12,987 bases of DNA. Origin: an uncultured Ruminococcus sp. Lineage in GTDB: Bacteria > Bacillota > Clostridia > Oscillospirales > Acutalibacteraceae. Both the position numbers and the translations under genes were made by a program. This document shows, one piece after another, positions 6,070 to 12,987 of this stretch. Within the stretch, counting starts at the first letter, position 1; each line of letters starts with the position of its first letter. The notes beneath the pieces were generated by a model, which saw only the letters and a program-made list of their open reading frames with translations, did not search any database and was not told the DNA's origin. The stretch is from positions 1-12,987 of the forward strand of contig CADBRK010000131.1 of assembly GCA_902797065.1 (NCBI GenBank), in the 5' to 3' direction.

Positions 6070-7252
6070 AGATATTCTCCCCTCTGTAACGCGCAATAGC
6101 CGCGCAGTCTTTGTCGCCTCTGCCCGAGATCGTGATCACGATGATCTTGTTTTTGTCCATAGTCGGCGCAAGTTTAATTGCGTGAGCCAGCGCATGAGAC
6201 GACTCAATGGCGGGAATAATCCCCTCTGTTTTTGAAAGGTACTCAAAAGCGTCAACTGCCTCGTCGTCGGTGACCGCCACATACTCGGCTCTGCCGATGT
6301 CGTACAGGTATGCGTGCTCGGGTCCTACTCCGGGGTAGTCAAGCCCTGCCGAAATGGAATACACGGGCGCGATCTGACCGTCGGAATCCTGACAGAAATA
6401 CGATTTCATACCGTGGAAAATGCCGAGCTTTCCCGTGGATATAGTCGCCGCTGTTTCAAAGGTATCAATACCCCTGCCGGCAGCCTCGCAGCCGATAAGA
6501 CGGACGTCTTTGTCGTCTATAAAGTGGTAAAAGCTGCCGATAGCGTTTGAACCGCCGCCTACACAGGCTATAACGGCGTCGGGAAGTCTGCCTTCTTTTT
6601 CAAGCATCTGTTCCTTGATCTCCTTGGAAATAACCGCCTGAAAATCACGCACGATCGTCGGGAACGGATGAGGACCCATTACCGAACCGAGACAGTAATG
6701 CGTGTCGGATATTCTTTTTGTCCATTCGCGCATGGCTTCGCTCACCGCATCTTTAAGCGTAGCGGTACCAGTTTTGACGGGGATGACCTCGGCGCCGAGC
6801 AGTTTCATTTTATACACGTTCAAAGCCTGACGCTTTGTGTCCTCCTCGCCCATGAATACGACGCATTCCATACCCATAAGTGCGGCGGCTGTCGCAGTGG
6901 CTACGCCGTGCTGACCTGCACCCGTTTCGGCGATCAGCCTTGTTTTGCCCATCTTCTTTGCAAGAAGCGCCTGCCCGAGTACGTTGTTGATCTTGTGTGC
7001 GCCCGTATGGTTCAGATCCTCACGCTTCAGATATATTTTTGCTCCGCCGAGGTCTTTTGTCATCTTTTCGGCATAGTACAGCCGTGACGGTCTGCCGGCG
7101 TAATCGTTGAAAAGCGTTGTAAGCTCTTTGTTGAATTCCTCGTCCTCTTTGAAGTGATTGTAAGCCTGCTCCAGCTCTATCACCGCATTCATCAGCGTTT
7201 CGGGAATATACTGTCCGCCGTGAATGCCGAAACGTCCTTTCGGATTAGTCAT
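6062..7252 (-). CDS. trpB: Tryptophan synthase beta subunit
   Basis: TrpB is the PLP enzyme that condenses indole with serine to make tryptophan, working as a complex with TrpA. The 396 residues start with FGIHGGQYIPETL, as usual for the TrpB1 type. K87 in HTGAHKIN is the PLP Schiff-base lysine, E109 in AETGAGQHG the catalytic acid, GGGSN (232-236) the phosphate-binding loop, and D305 in SAGLDYPGVGPEH the conserved aspartate. All sit at the same numbers as in the Salmonella enzyme. The start overlaps the trpF stop (ATGA), and the ribosome binding site AGGAGGAG lies inside the last trpF codons (RGGERK). Confidence 0.98.
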   Translation of the reverse strand: MTNPKGRFGIHGGQYIPETLMNAVIELEQAYNHFKEDEEFNKELTTLFNDYAGRPSRLYYAEKMTKDLGGAKIYLKREDLNHTGAHKINNVLGQALLAKKMGKTRLIAETGAGQHGVATATAAALMGMECVVFMGEEDTKRQALNVYKMKLLGAEVIPVKTGTATLKDAVSEAMREWTKRISDTHYCLGSVMGPHPFPTIVRDFQAVISKEIKEQMLEKEGRLPDAVIACVGGGSNAIGSFYHFIDDKDVRLIGCEAAGRGIDTFETAATISTGKLGIFHGMKSYFCQDSDGQIAPVYSISAGLDYPGVGPEHAYLYDIGRAEYVAVTDDEAVDAFEYLSKTEGIIPAIESSHALAHAIKLAPTMDKNKIIVITISGRGDKDCAAIARYRGENIYE

Positions 7253-7857
7253 TTTCTTTCTCCTCCTCTTACCTCTGCCGCAAATGCGGCCATTTTTTCT
7301 CTGTCCTTTACGCCGTCTGTTTCAACGCCGGAGCTTACGTCTACGGCGTACGGCTTTAATTTCTTTATCGCTTCCCTTACGTTTCCGGGGTTCAGCCCGC
7401 CAGCAAGGAAGTACGGCCTTTTTATATTTTCCAGTAAACCGTAATCGAAAGTTTTCCCGTCGCCCTTGCCGCCGTCCAGCAAAACGAAGTCTGCACTTGT
7501 TCTTTCCGCACGCTTTACATCTTCCTGAGATCTTATCACAAAAGCCTTGATGATGGGCTTGTCGGTTACGGTTCTCAGCTTTGCGACGTACTCCTCGTCT
7601 TCGCTGCCGTGAAGCTGAACAATATCAATGATTCCGAGTTCGATCATAGACGCAACCGTATCAATATCGTTGTCAAGGAAAACGCCTACTGCTTTAATGT
7701 CTGCGTCAAGTTTGCTTTTCAACACGGCTGCCTGTGCTTTCGACACATACCGCTTGCTTTTTTCGGCAAACACAAACCCGATATATTCCGGCTTTATCGC
7801 ATTTGCGGCTTCAATATCCGATACGCTTGAAAGACCGCACAGCTTTATCTTAGTCAT
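7249..7857 (-). CDS. trpF: Phosphoribosylanthranilate isomerase
   Basis: This enzyme carries out the Amadori rearrangement of N-(5'-phosphoribosyl)anthranilate to the carboxyphenylamino-deoxyribulose phosphate used by TrpC. The 202-residue barrel has KLCGLSS with C7 as general base, D128 in FVLLDGGKGDGKTFD as general acid, and the phosphate-binding segments LAGGLNPGNV (151-160) and DVSSGVET (173-180). It is a separate gene, not fused to trpC as in E. coli. Its ATG overlaps the trpC stop (ATGA, 7854-7857), and its own stop overlaps the trpB start in the same way. Confidence 0.97.
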   Translation of the reverse strand: MTKIKLCGLSSVSDIEAANAIKPEYIGFVFAEKSKRYVSKAQAAVLKSKLDADIKAVGVFLDNDIDTVASMIELGIIDIVQLHGSEDEEYVAKLRTVTDKPIIKAFVIRSQEDVKRAERTSADFVLLDGGKGDGKTFDYGLLENIKRPYFLAGGLNPGNVREAIKKLKPYAVDVSSGVETDGVKDREKMAAFAAEVRGGERK

Positions 7858-8636
7858 AGCATTCCCTTCAATTCCATAAGCTTTTGTTTTTTATCGGGAG
7901 CTTTCATCAGCGTTTCACCGATCAGAACCGCGTCTGCGCCTATCTCACGCAGCGCACGAATATCGTCCGCCGAAGTCACTCCGCTCTCCGATACGAACAG
8001 AACGTCCTGCGGGATAAGGCTTCTTAATTTACGGCTGTTATCCGTGTCCACCGAAAAGTCTCTCAGATTGCGGTTATTTACGCCTATTATCCTTGCGCCT
8101 GCATTGATCGCTGTCTGCACTTCACCTTCGTTATGCGCTTCAAAGAGTGCGGATAAACCGAGAGTGTCGCATATTTCTTTGTACTCCTTTAACTGCTCCT
8201 CGCCGAGAATTGATGCTATCAGCAGCACTGCCGATGCACCGAGCAGCTTTGCCTCATATATCATATACTCGTCAACGATGAAATCCTTGCGCAGACACGG
8301 GATTTTCACCTCTGCGGCGATTTCACGAAGATATTCGCTGCTGCCCAGAAACCACTTCGGCTCTGTGAGTACCGATATGCAGTCCGCGCCCGCATTCTCG
8401 TATTCCTTTGCTATACGGAGATACGGGAAGTCAGGAGCGATCAGCCCTTTTGAGGGCGACGCTTTTTTGCACTCGCAGATAAACGAAAGTTCGGGCTTTT
8501 TTAGGGCATTTTCAAAAGAGAAGCTGCCTTTTTGCATGGAGTATGCACGGGATTTTATTTCCCGCAAGGAAGTATTCTTTTTTAACAGATCGCACCTTTC
8601 CCGTGCATGAGCCGCAAGCTGCTGCAGAATATCCAT
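7854..8636 (-). CDS. trpC: Indole-3-glycerol phosphate synthase
   Basis: TrpC closes the indole ring by decarboxylation and dehydration to give indole-3-glycerol phosphate. The 260 residues show every catalytic signature of the family: E55 and K57 in FICECKKASPSKG, K117 in CLRKDFIVDEYMIYEAK, E166 in LFEAH, N187 in GVNNRNL and E217 in SESGV. GETLM near the end is the usual phosphate-binding segment. The ATG is two bases after the trpD stop, with a GGAGGAA ribosome binding site inside the trpD 3' end. Confidence 0.98.
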   Translation of the reverse strand: MDILQQLAAHARERCDLLKKNTSLREIKSRAYSMQKGSFSFENALKKPELSFICECKKASPSKGLIAPDFPYLRIAKEYENAGADCISVLTEPKWFLGSSEYLREIAAEVKIPCLRKDFIVDEYMIYEAKLLGASAVLLIASILGEEQLKEYKEICDTLGLSALFEAHNEGEVQTAINAGARIIGVNNRNLRDFSVDTDNSRKLRSLIPQDVLFVSESGVTSADDIRALREIGADAVLIGETLMKAPDKKQKLMELKGML

Positions 8637-8638
8637 TG

Positions 8639-9664
8639 TTATTCCTCCGGAAGATTGCTTACTTCGATAAGCTTTTCAAGCGTTTCGAGAGCTTTTCCCG
8701 AATCAATGATCTCTTCAGCAAGCTCCACGCCGCTTTTAAGCGAATCCGCCTTGCCGCCGATATACAGCGCTGCGCCCGCATTGAGCAGTACCGCATTGCG
8801 CTTGTGACCCTGTGCGCCCGAAAAAATGTCGCGTGTGATCTGCGCGTTTTCCGCAGGAGTACCGCCTTTAAGATCATCCTTTGTGCAGCGTTCAAAGCCG
8901 AAATCTTCGGGCTTTATGGTATGTGATTTGAACCAGCCGTCCTTTATTTCGCAGATCTTTGTAGGTGCGCTCAGCGAGATCTCGTCAAGCTTATCTTTGC
9001 CGTAAACGACCATTCCGCGCTTTACGCCGAGATTGATAAGAACCTGCGCAAGCGGCTCAACCAGATATTCATCGTACACGCCGAGAAGCTGCATGCTCGG
9101 CGATGCCGGATTGGTGAGAGGTCCGAGAATGTTGAACACCGTTCTGAACCCGAGTTCACGGCGAATAGCGCCGACGTACTTCATCGAAGTGTGGTATTTC
9201 TGCGCAAAGAAGAAGCACATTCCCGCACTGTTCAGAAGCTCAATGCATTTTTCGGGACTCTGGTTAATATTTACGCCCAGCGCTTCAAGGCAGTCTGCGG
9301 TGCCGCTGCTCGAAGAAGCCGCACGGTTGCCGTGCTTAGCAACCTTGATTCCGCCTGCCGCCGTGATGATCGCCGCAGTAGTGGATATGTTAAAGCTGTG
9401 CGCATTGTCTCCGCCCGTGCCGACTATCTCAAGAACTTCCATGCCCGTATTGACCTGAATTGCGTGGTCACGCATGGCAGCCGCACAGCCTGCTATCTCG
9501 TCGGTAGTTTCTGCTTTTGCGCTTTTGGTTGACAGTGCAGCCAGAAAAGCTGCGTTCTGAGTGGGTGTTGTTTCGCCGTTCATGATTTCGTTCATAACGT
9601 CGTAAGCCTCTCTGTAGCTGAGGTCCTCTTTGTTTACGATCTTAACAATAGCTTCTTTGATCAT
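8639..9664 (-). CDS. trpD: Anthranilate phosphoribosyltransferase
   Basis: TrpD transfers phosphoribose from PRPP to anthranilate. Its 341 residues are a typical length. Seen motifs are GTGGD (82-86) and NIST (92-95) for PRPP binding, KHGNRAASSSSGTAD (110-124), RRELGFRTVFNILGPLTNP (168-186) for anthranilate, and the magnesium pair DE (227-228) in KLDEISLSAPT. There is no fused glutamine amidotransferase; trpG is separate. A 28-base gap follows trpG, the widest junction in the operon. The ribosome binding site is weaker (AGAAGGGA). A competing out-of-frame ATG lies seven bases upstream, but the family N-terminus supports the start at 9664. Confidence 0.97.
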   Translation of the reverse strand: MIKEAIVKIVNKEDLSYREAYDVMNEIMNGETTPTQNAAFLAALSTKSAKAETTDEIAGCAAAMRDHAIQVNTGMEVLEIVGTGGDNAHSFNISTTAAIITAAGGIKVAKHGNRAASSSSGTADCLEALGVNINQSPEKCIELLNSAGMCFFFAQKYHTSMKYVGAIRRELGFRTVFNILGPLTNPASPSMQLLGVYDEYLVEPLAQVLINLGVKRGMVVYGKDKLDEISLSAPTKICEIKDGWFKSHTIKPEDFGFERCTKDDLKGGTPAENAQITRDIFSGAQGHKRNAVLLNAGAALYIGGKADSLKSGVELAEEIIDSGKALETLEKLIEVSNLPEE

Positions 9665-9692
9665 TTTGCATTTTCCCTTCTGTAATTAATTT

Positions 9693-10259
9693 TTATCCTT
9701 TGATAAAGTTATACAGCATTGTTTTTCCGTCGGGCGTCATAATAGACTCCGGGTGGAACTGAACTCCGTATATCGGGTACTCCCTGTGCTGTACAGCCAT
9801 TACTTCCCCGTCGGCTGTTTCTGCGGTGATCTTCAGACACTCCGGCAGAGTTGATTTATCTGCCGCCAGCGAATGATACCTTGCGACATTCGCTTCTTTT
9901 GGGCAGCCTTTGAAGATCGGGCATTCCGTGTCAAAAGACGTCATGCTCTGCTTTCCGTGCATCAGCTGTTTTGCGTATGTAACGGTTGCGCCGAACGCCG
10001 CACAGATCGCCTGATGTCCGAGACAAACACCGAGGATCGGAAATCTGCTTCCGAGACGTGTCACGACGTCTATTATTATGCCTGCGTTCTCCGGTCTGCC
10101 CGGACCGGGTGATATAATGATCCTCTCGGGATCAAGCTTGATTATATCCTCAACGGTCATCTCGTCGTTGCGTATCACCTTTATATCGGGCTCTATCTCG
10201 CCGACAAGCTGATACAAGTTATATGAAAAGCTGTCGTAATTATCTATAAGCAATACCAT
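9693..10259 (-). CDS. trpG: Anthranilate synthase component II (glutamine amidotransferase)
   Basis: This subunit hydrolyses glutamine and passes ammonia to TrpE for anthranilate formation. The 188 residues form a class I amidotransferase: N-terminal LLIDNYDSFSYNL, PGPG (51-54), nucleophile C79 in ILGVCLGHQAIC, and H169 and E171 in YGVQFHPES completing the triad. The start is the ATG at 10259, one base after the trpE stop, with AGGAGG in the trpE 3' end. An in-frame TTG at 10280 would add seven residues (MHRRRNN) but would place the ribosome binding site inside the coding region. Such subunits can also serve PabB for folate synthesis. No pabB is present here, so shared use is possible but not shown. 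Confidence 0.95.
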   Translation of the reverse strand: MVLLIDNYDSFSYNLYQLVGEIEPDIKVIRNDEMTVEDIIKLDPERIIISPGPGRPENAGIIIDVVTRLGSRFPILGVCLGHQAICAAFGATVTYAKQLMHGKQSMTSFDTECPIFKGCPKEANVARYHSLAADKSTLPECLKITAETADGEVMAVQHREYPIYGVQFHPESIMTPDGKTMLYNFIKG

Positions 10260-10260
10260 G

Positions 10261-11724
10261 TTATTCCGCCTCCTGTGCAAGCTCCAGCGCTCTGAGCGAT
10301 GATCTTGCTTTGTTCATACACTCCTCGAACTCCTTTTCGGGGTTTGAATCCGCCACAATGCCTGCGCCGCTTCTGACGAATACTTTGCCGTTTTTCTTGT
10401 ACGCGATCCGTATGGCAATGCAGGTGTCCATATTCCCGGTAAAGTCGATGTAGCCGATCGCACCGCCGTAAATTCCACGCTTGTTGTTTTCAAGTGCGCC
10501 AATAAGCTGACATGCCCTGATCTTCGGTGCGCCCGAAAGCGTACCTGCGGGAAGTACCGCCTCGATCGCATCAAGCGCGTCTTTGTCGCCGCGTATTTCT
10601 CCCCTGACCGTCGAACCGATGTGCATAACATGCGAGTACCGCTCGATAGAGTGCAGCTTTTCAACCCCGACAGTGCCGAATCTGCTGATCTTTCCGAGAT
10701 CGTTGCGCCCGAGATCAACAAGCATATTGTGCTCCGCAAGCTCTTTTTCGTCTGCAAGCAGCTCACGTTCGAGCGCGATGTCTTCAAGCTCTGTTTTTCC
10801 TCTCGGTCTTGTGCCTGCGAGAGGAAAAGTGTGAAGCACGCCGTTTTCAAGCTTTACCAGTGTTTCGGGCGATGCGCCTGCCACCTCGACGTCCGTTCCC
10901 GAAAAATAGAACATATACGGCGACGGATTGATCGTCCGCAGCACTCGGTAAGTATTCAGCAGACTGCCTTCAAACGGCGCGCTGAGCCTGTTTGAGAGTA
11001 CGATCTGGAAAATATCGCCCTCGTAAATATATTTCTTCGCTTGTTCCACCATAGCGCAGTATTGTTCTTTGTCAAACAGAGGGGTGACCTCGCCGAGAAG
11101 CTTTCCGGGCTGTTCGCAGCTTTTTCTGCCGTTTTTCAGCAGATCGGCAAGCTGTTTCAGTTCAGCTGCCGCTTTATTGTAGCCGACCTCGATATTGTCG
11201 AGCTTCATATTAACTATCAGAATGATCTTCTGCTTCATGTTGTCAAAGGCTATCACCTTGTCAAAAAGCATCAGGTCAACGTCCTTGAACGCTTCGTTGT
11301 CTTCGACATCGCACTTGACGCTCGGTTCGCTGTAAGAAAGATAATCATATGAAAAGTACCCGACCAGACCGCCCGTAAATGTCGGAAGATAATCAAAGCG
11401 CGGGCTTTTGTAGGACGACAATATCTGCCTGAGATAATCGGACGGATTGTCTGTCTTTATTTTCAGTTCGCCCGCCTTCATCTCGCCGTCGATGCAGGTT
11501 ACTTCAAGCTTCGGGTCATAGCCGAGGAAGGTGTATCGTCCCCATCTGTCGTTTGCCTGAGCCGATTCAAGCATATAGCAGTGCGTGGAAACGTTTTTAA
11601 GAATTCTCATTGTCTCGATCGGCGTGGTGAAGTCCGAAAGCATTTCGCAACTCAGCGGAACGACATCATATTTGCCTTGTGACGCTATTTCTTTTACTTC
11701 TTCAATTGTCGGAATAATCTGCAT
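10261..11724 (-). CDS. trpE: Anthranilate synthase component I
   Basis: TrpE converts chorismate to anthranilate using ammonia from TrpG. Its 487 residues have an N-terminal regulatory part with the tryptophan feedback motif MLES (51-54) and a C-terminal chorismate-binding catalytic domain: INPSPYMFYF (265-274), ASPETLV (284-290), DLGRNDLGK (337-345), LPAGTLSGAPK (391-401), GGAIGYIDFTG (420-430) and SNPEKEFEE (460-468). The LLES-type motif and NPSPYMFY favour TrpE over PabB and predict feedback inhibition by tryptophan. The ATG at 11724 has AAAGGGG eight bases upstream. It is the first gene of the operon, behind the T-box leader. A 28-codon relic matching residues 54-81 lies at 3894-3977. Confidence 0.97.
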   Translation of the reverse strand: MQIIPTIEEVKEIASQGKYDVVPLSCEMLSDFTTPIETMRILKNVSTHCYMLESAQANDRWGRYTFLGYDPKLEVTCIDGEMKAGELKIKTDNPSDYLRQILSSYKSPRFDYLPTFTGGLVGYFSYDYLSYSEPSVKCDVEDNEAFKDVDLMLFDKVIAFDNMKQKIILIVNMKLDNIEVGYNKAAAELKQLADLLKNGRKSCEQPGKLLGEVTPLFDKEQYCAMVEQAKKYIYEGDIFQIVLSNRLSAPFEGSLLNTYRVLRTINPSPYMFYFSGTDVEVAGASPETLVKLENGVLHTFPLAGTRPRGKTELEDIALERELLADEKELAEHNMLVDLGRNDLGKISRFGTVGVEKLHSIERYSHVMHIGSTVRGEIRGDKDALDAIEAVLPAGTLSGAPKIRACQLIGALENNKRGIYGGAIGYIDFTGNMDTCIAIRIAYKKNGKVFVRSGAGIVADSNPEKEFEECMNKARSSLRALELAQEAE

Positions 11725-11756
11725 ATCAAATACCCCTTTGCTTAAAATGCTAAAAT

Positions 11757-11794
11757 AAAAAATCCTTAACAGAATAAAGCTACTCTGTTAAGGA
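11757..11794 (-). terminator. T-box regulated intrinsic terminator before trpE
   Basis: On the minus strand a perfect 11-bp stem (TCCTTAACAGA with TCTGTTAAGGA, 11763-11773 and 11784-11794) closes a 10-base loop and is followed by a T tract. Its upstream arm shares the CCTT needed by the antiterminator, so the two structures are mutually exclusive. Confidence 0.93.
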
Positions 11795-12042
11795 CGAATA
11801 AACAAAATATCCGCGGTGCCACCTTAATTCACGGAATGACCCGTGCGCTTAGCAGGATACCAACATATCCCCGGCAAATGACGTCTGCCCTAACGTCGCA
11901 GAATACTCCGGAAAACTCCGTTTGACTGCGCCCTCCGCGGTCCATTTGACAACTTGTTTCTCACCTGACTCTCAGCAGCGCAGGCTCTCTGTAAAGGCAT
12001 CATTGCCGTTATCTCCGCTTCAACGGTTTAATGTATTCAATT
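11757..12042 (-). promoter_or_regulatory. T-box leader responding to tRNA-Trp, trp operon control
   Basis: The minus-strand leader carries the T-box sequence AAGGTGGCACCGCGG (11811-11825). Its TGGC bulge would pair with the tRNA acceptor end GCCA. Upstream, a stem I with AGAGAGCC and GCTGAGAG-type motifs precedes the specifier segment AAATGGACC, whose TGG (11942-11944) is the tryptophan codon. A partner TTCGTCCTT follows the T-box, then the terminator. Established mechanism: uncharged tRNA-Trp stabilises the antiterminator and the operon is transcribed; charged tRNA leaves the terminator to form. The start of the leader is estimated from the promoter. Confidence 0.95.
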
Positions 12043-12048
12043 GTTAGA

Positions 12049-12077
12049 ATTATATCACCTTAAAGTGCGTTTGTCAA
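12049..12077 (-). promoter_or_regulatory. Promoter of the trp operon
   Basis: The minus strand has a perfect consensus promoter: TTGACA (12072-12077), 17 bases, TATAAT (12049-12054), plus an extended TG. Predicted start is near 12042, giving a leader of about 320 bases before trpE. A consensus promoter fits control by termination in the leader rather than at initiation. Confidence 0.93.
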
Positions 12078-12174
12078 GGCTTTTTTGCAAAATCTGTTCA
12101 GAAAAAGTTGTACATCTGTCGTGCTGCAGCGATTCGCCGCCCATGCACTTACACAAATCACTGTATATTTTTAC

Positions 12175-12210
12175 GAAAAATCCCGCCTGTAAGCCAACGC
12201 CTACAGACGG
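12175..12210 (-). terminator. Terminator of the von Willebrand A protein gene
   Basis: On the minus strand CCGTCTGTA pairs with TACAGGCGG (one G-T pair; 12202-12210 and 12183-12191) around a 10-base loop and runs into a T tract (12175-12180). It lies about 25 bases past the stop codon and separates this gene from the trp promoter. Between it and the promoter (about 12078-12174) I see nothing else. Confidence 0.85.
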
Positions 12211-12234
12211 AAATTTTTCAATAAGGAGACTTTA

Positions 12235-12987
12235 TTACTCTGTTTCTCTCTTCTTTAATGTAACAGCCATTACGCCGAATGCTGCGATCAGCGAAACAAT
12301 AACCACTGCAAAAGATACCGTGCTGTCGCCCGTGTCAACTGCTGCAAGCGTTGAAGCGGCAGGAGTATTATTATTGTTGTTATTATTATTATTGTTATTA
12401 TTCGACCGGCTCGAGCTGCTTGAAGATGAGCTGCTTGAAGACGAGCTGCTTGAAGACGAGCTGCTCGAATCATTGCTTGATGTATCCTTATCGGACGAGC
12501 TGTCCGTGTCAGGCTGATCGGGTGTACCGTCGGAAATAATTGTCGAAGCTGTATCGTCAAATGCTTCTACAAGATCTTCGCCGTTATCAACGATAACTGT
12601 TTTCTCTGTCGAAAGATCTGCCATGAACTTCTTTGCAAAAGCAAGCTCTCTGTCGCTCATGTTATCATAAAAACCTATTGTGTAGATCTTTGTGTCCGAT
12701 CTCAGATTGTCGTCAACGTACTTCAAAGCTGCGTTAGCGTTTGCATAATCGCTGTAATCATCTTTCGTGTAAGCATACTCTTCGAGTTCGGGGCCGCCGA
12801 GTGGAGTACCGTCGGAGCAAAGAACGATGTTTCTCTCAAACTTAACGCCCTTATCCTGCTCTGCGTCAAGAACCTCTTTTGCCTTCTGGAATGCGTCGTA
12901 GAAGTATGTTGCGCCGTCTGTTACAATGCCGTCGATACTGCTTGTAAGAAGCGAAACATCATCTGTGAAATCACAGAGAACATCTGC
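12235..12987 (-). CDS. Membrane-anchored von Willebrand A domain protein (N-terminus outside window)
   Basis: The frame is open from the window edge to a TAA at 12235-12237, giving 250 C-terminal residues. The first part is the distal half of a von Willebrand A domain: IVTDGATYFYDAFQKAKEVL holds the second metal-site threonine region, NIVLCSDGTPLGG the third metal-site aspartate, and IYTIGFYDN a late strand. Next comes an acidic Ser/Asp linker, about 20 Ser, then 12 Asn. The C-terminus is a hydrophobic membrane segment (STVSFAVVIVSLIAAFGVM) with tail KKRETE. AAVDTGD before the membrane segment resembles a sortase signal (xPxTG-type) with the proline missing, so anchoring may be by sortase or by the membrane helix alone. 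I infer a surface protein that binds ligand or matrix. The metal-site DxSxS motif should lie upstream of the window. Confidence 0.9.
   Translation of the reverse strand, partial: ADVLCDFTDDVSLLTSSIDGIVTDGATYFYDAFQKAKEVLDAEQDKGVKFERNIVLCSDGTPLGGPELEEYAYTKDDYSDYANANAALKYVDDNLRSDTKIYTIGFYDNMSDRELAFAKKFMADLSTEKTVIVDNGEDLVEAFDDTASTIISDGTPDQPDTDSSSDKDTSSNDSSSSSSSSSSSSSSSSSSSSRSNNNNNNNNNNNNTPAASTLAAVDTGDSTVSFAVVIVSLIAAFGVMAVTLKKRETE
12367..12402 (-). repeat. AAT/AAC trinucleotide run encoding Asn12
   Basis: Twelve consecutive asparagine codons (nine AAT, three AAC) lie in the linker of the von Willebrand A protein. A near-pure triplet tract can gain or lose codons in frame. Confidence 0.95.
12413..12472 (-). 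repeat. 15-bp tandem repeats encoding the poly-Ser linker
   Basis: Four adjacent units, plus-strand consensus GAGCTGCTTGAAGAC, the fourth diverging at its end, encode mixed AGC/TCG/TCA/TCT serine codons. The 15-base period is a multiple of three, so copy-number changes keep frame. Confidence 0.9.

Noticed and set aside
6070..6096. Upstream ATG for trpA adding nine residues
   Set aside because: The extension overlaps trpB further, contains the GGGGAG ribosome binding site and is not part of the usual TrpA N-terminus.
8044..8610. 188-codon plus-strand open frame within trpC
   Set aside because: Antisense shadow; trpC has every catalytic motif in the other strand.
10260..10280. Upstream TTG start for trpG adding seven residues
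   Set aside because: The AGGAGG ribosome binding site would fall inside the extension, and the family N-terminus begins at the ATG at 10259.

Overview
The window looks like a chromosomal segment from a gut-type, Gram-positive Clostridia bacterium, probably Oscillospiraceae/Ruminococcus-like. That placement is inferred from a T-box-controlled trp operon in the order E-G-D-C-F-B-A, consensus sigma-A-type promoters, AGGAGG ribosome binding sites, and secreted Ser/Thr/Asp-rich surface proteins. No species can be named from the sequence alone.

Layout, left to right. (1) 1-3699, minus strand: the first 1233 codons of a very large secreted protein, cut by the window start. It has a signal peptide, a long N-terminal region of unknown fold, one fibronectin-III-like domain, two DUF11-like domains and a stalk of about 20 hexapeptide repeats. 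(2) 3700-4525: a composite intergenic region. It holds the surface-protein promoter, an orphan fragment of trpE on the plus strand, a tRNA-Trp(CCA) gene with promoter and terminator, and a decayed second copy of the tRNA 3' end, terminator and flanks. (3) 4526-5284, plus strand: a RlaP/YcgL-type nucleotidyltransferase. (4) 5299-12077, minus strand: a complete tryptophan biosynthesis operon (trpE, trpG, trpD, trpC, trpF, trpB, trpA) behind a consensus promoter and a T-box leader whose specifier codon is UGG. (5) 12175-12987, minus strand: the 3' end of a membrane-anchored von Willebrand A protein with poly-Ser and poly-Asn linkers, followed by its terminator.

The trp genes encode every step from chorismate to tryptophan. 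They are tightly packed: most junctions overlap or are 1-2 bases apart, with the next gene's ribosome binding site inside the previous gene. The T-box should sense uncharged tRNA-Trp. The tRNA-Trp gene in this same window matches it at both contacts: anticodon CCA with specifier UGG, and 3' end GCCA with the UGGC bulge.

The most unusual part is 3879-4478. A fragment matching TrpE residues 54-81 lies directly upstream of the tRNA-Trp gene, in the opposite orientation to the operon. Downstream are a partial tandem duplication of the tRNA 3' end with its terminator and two reverse-complement T-arm copies. No complete new multi-gene system is apparent.
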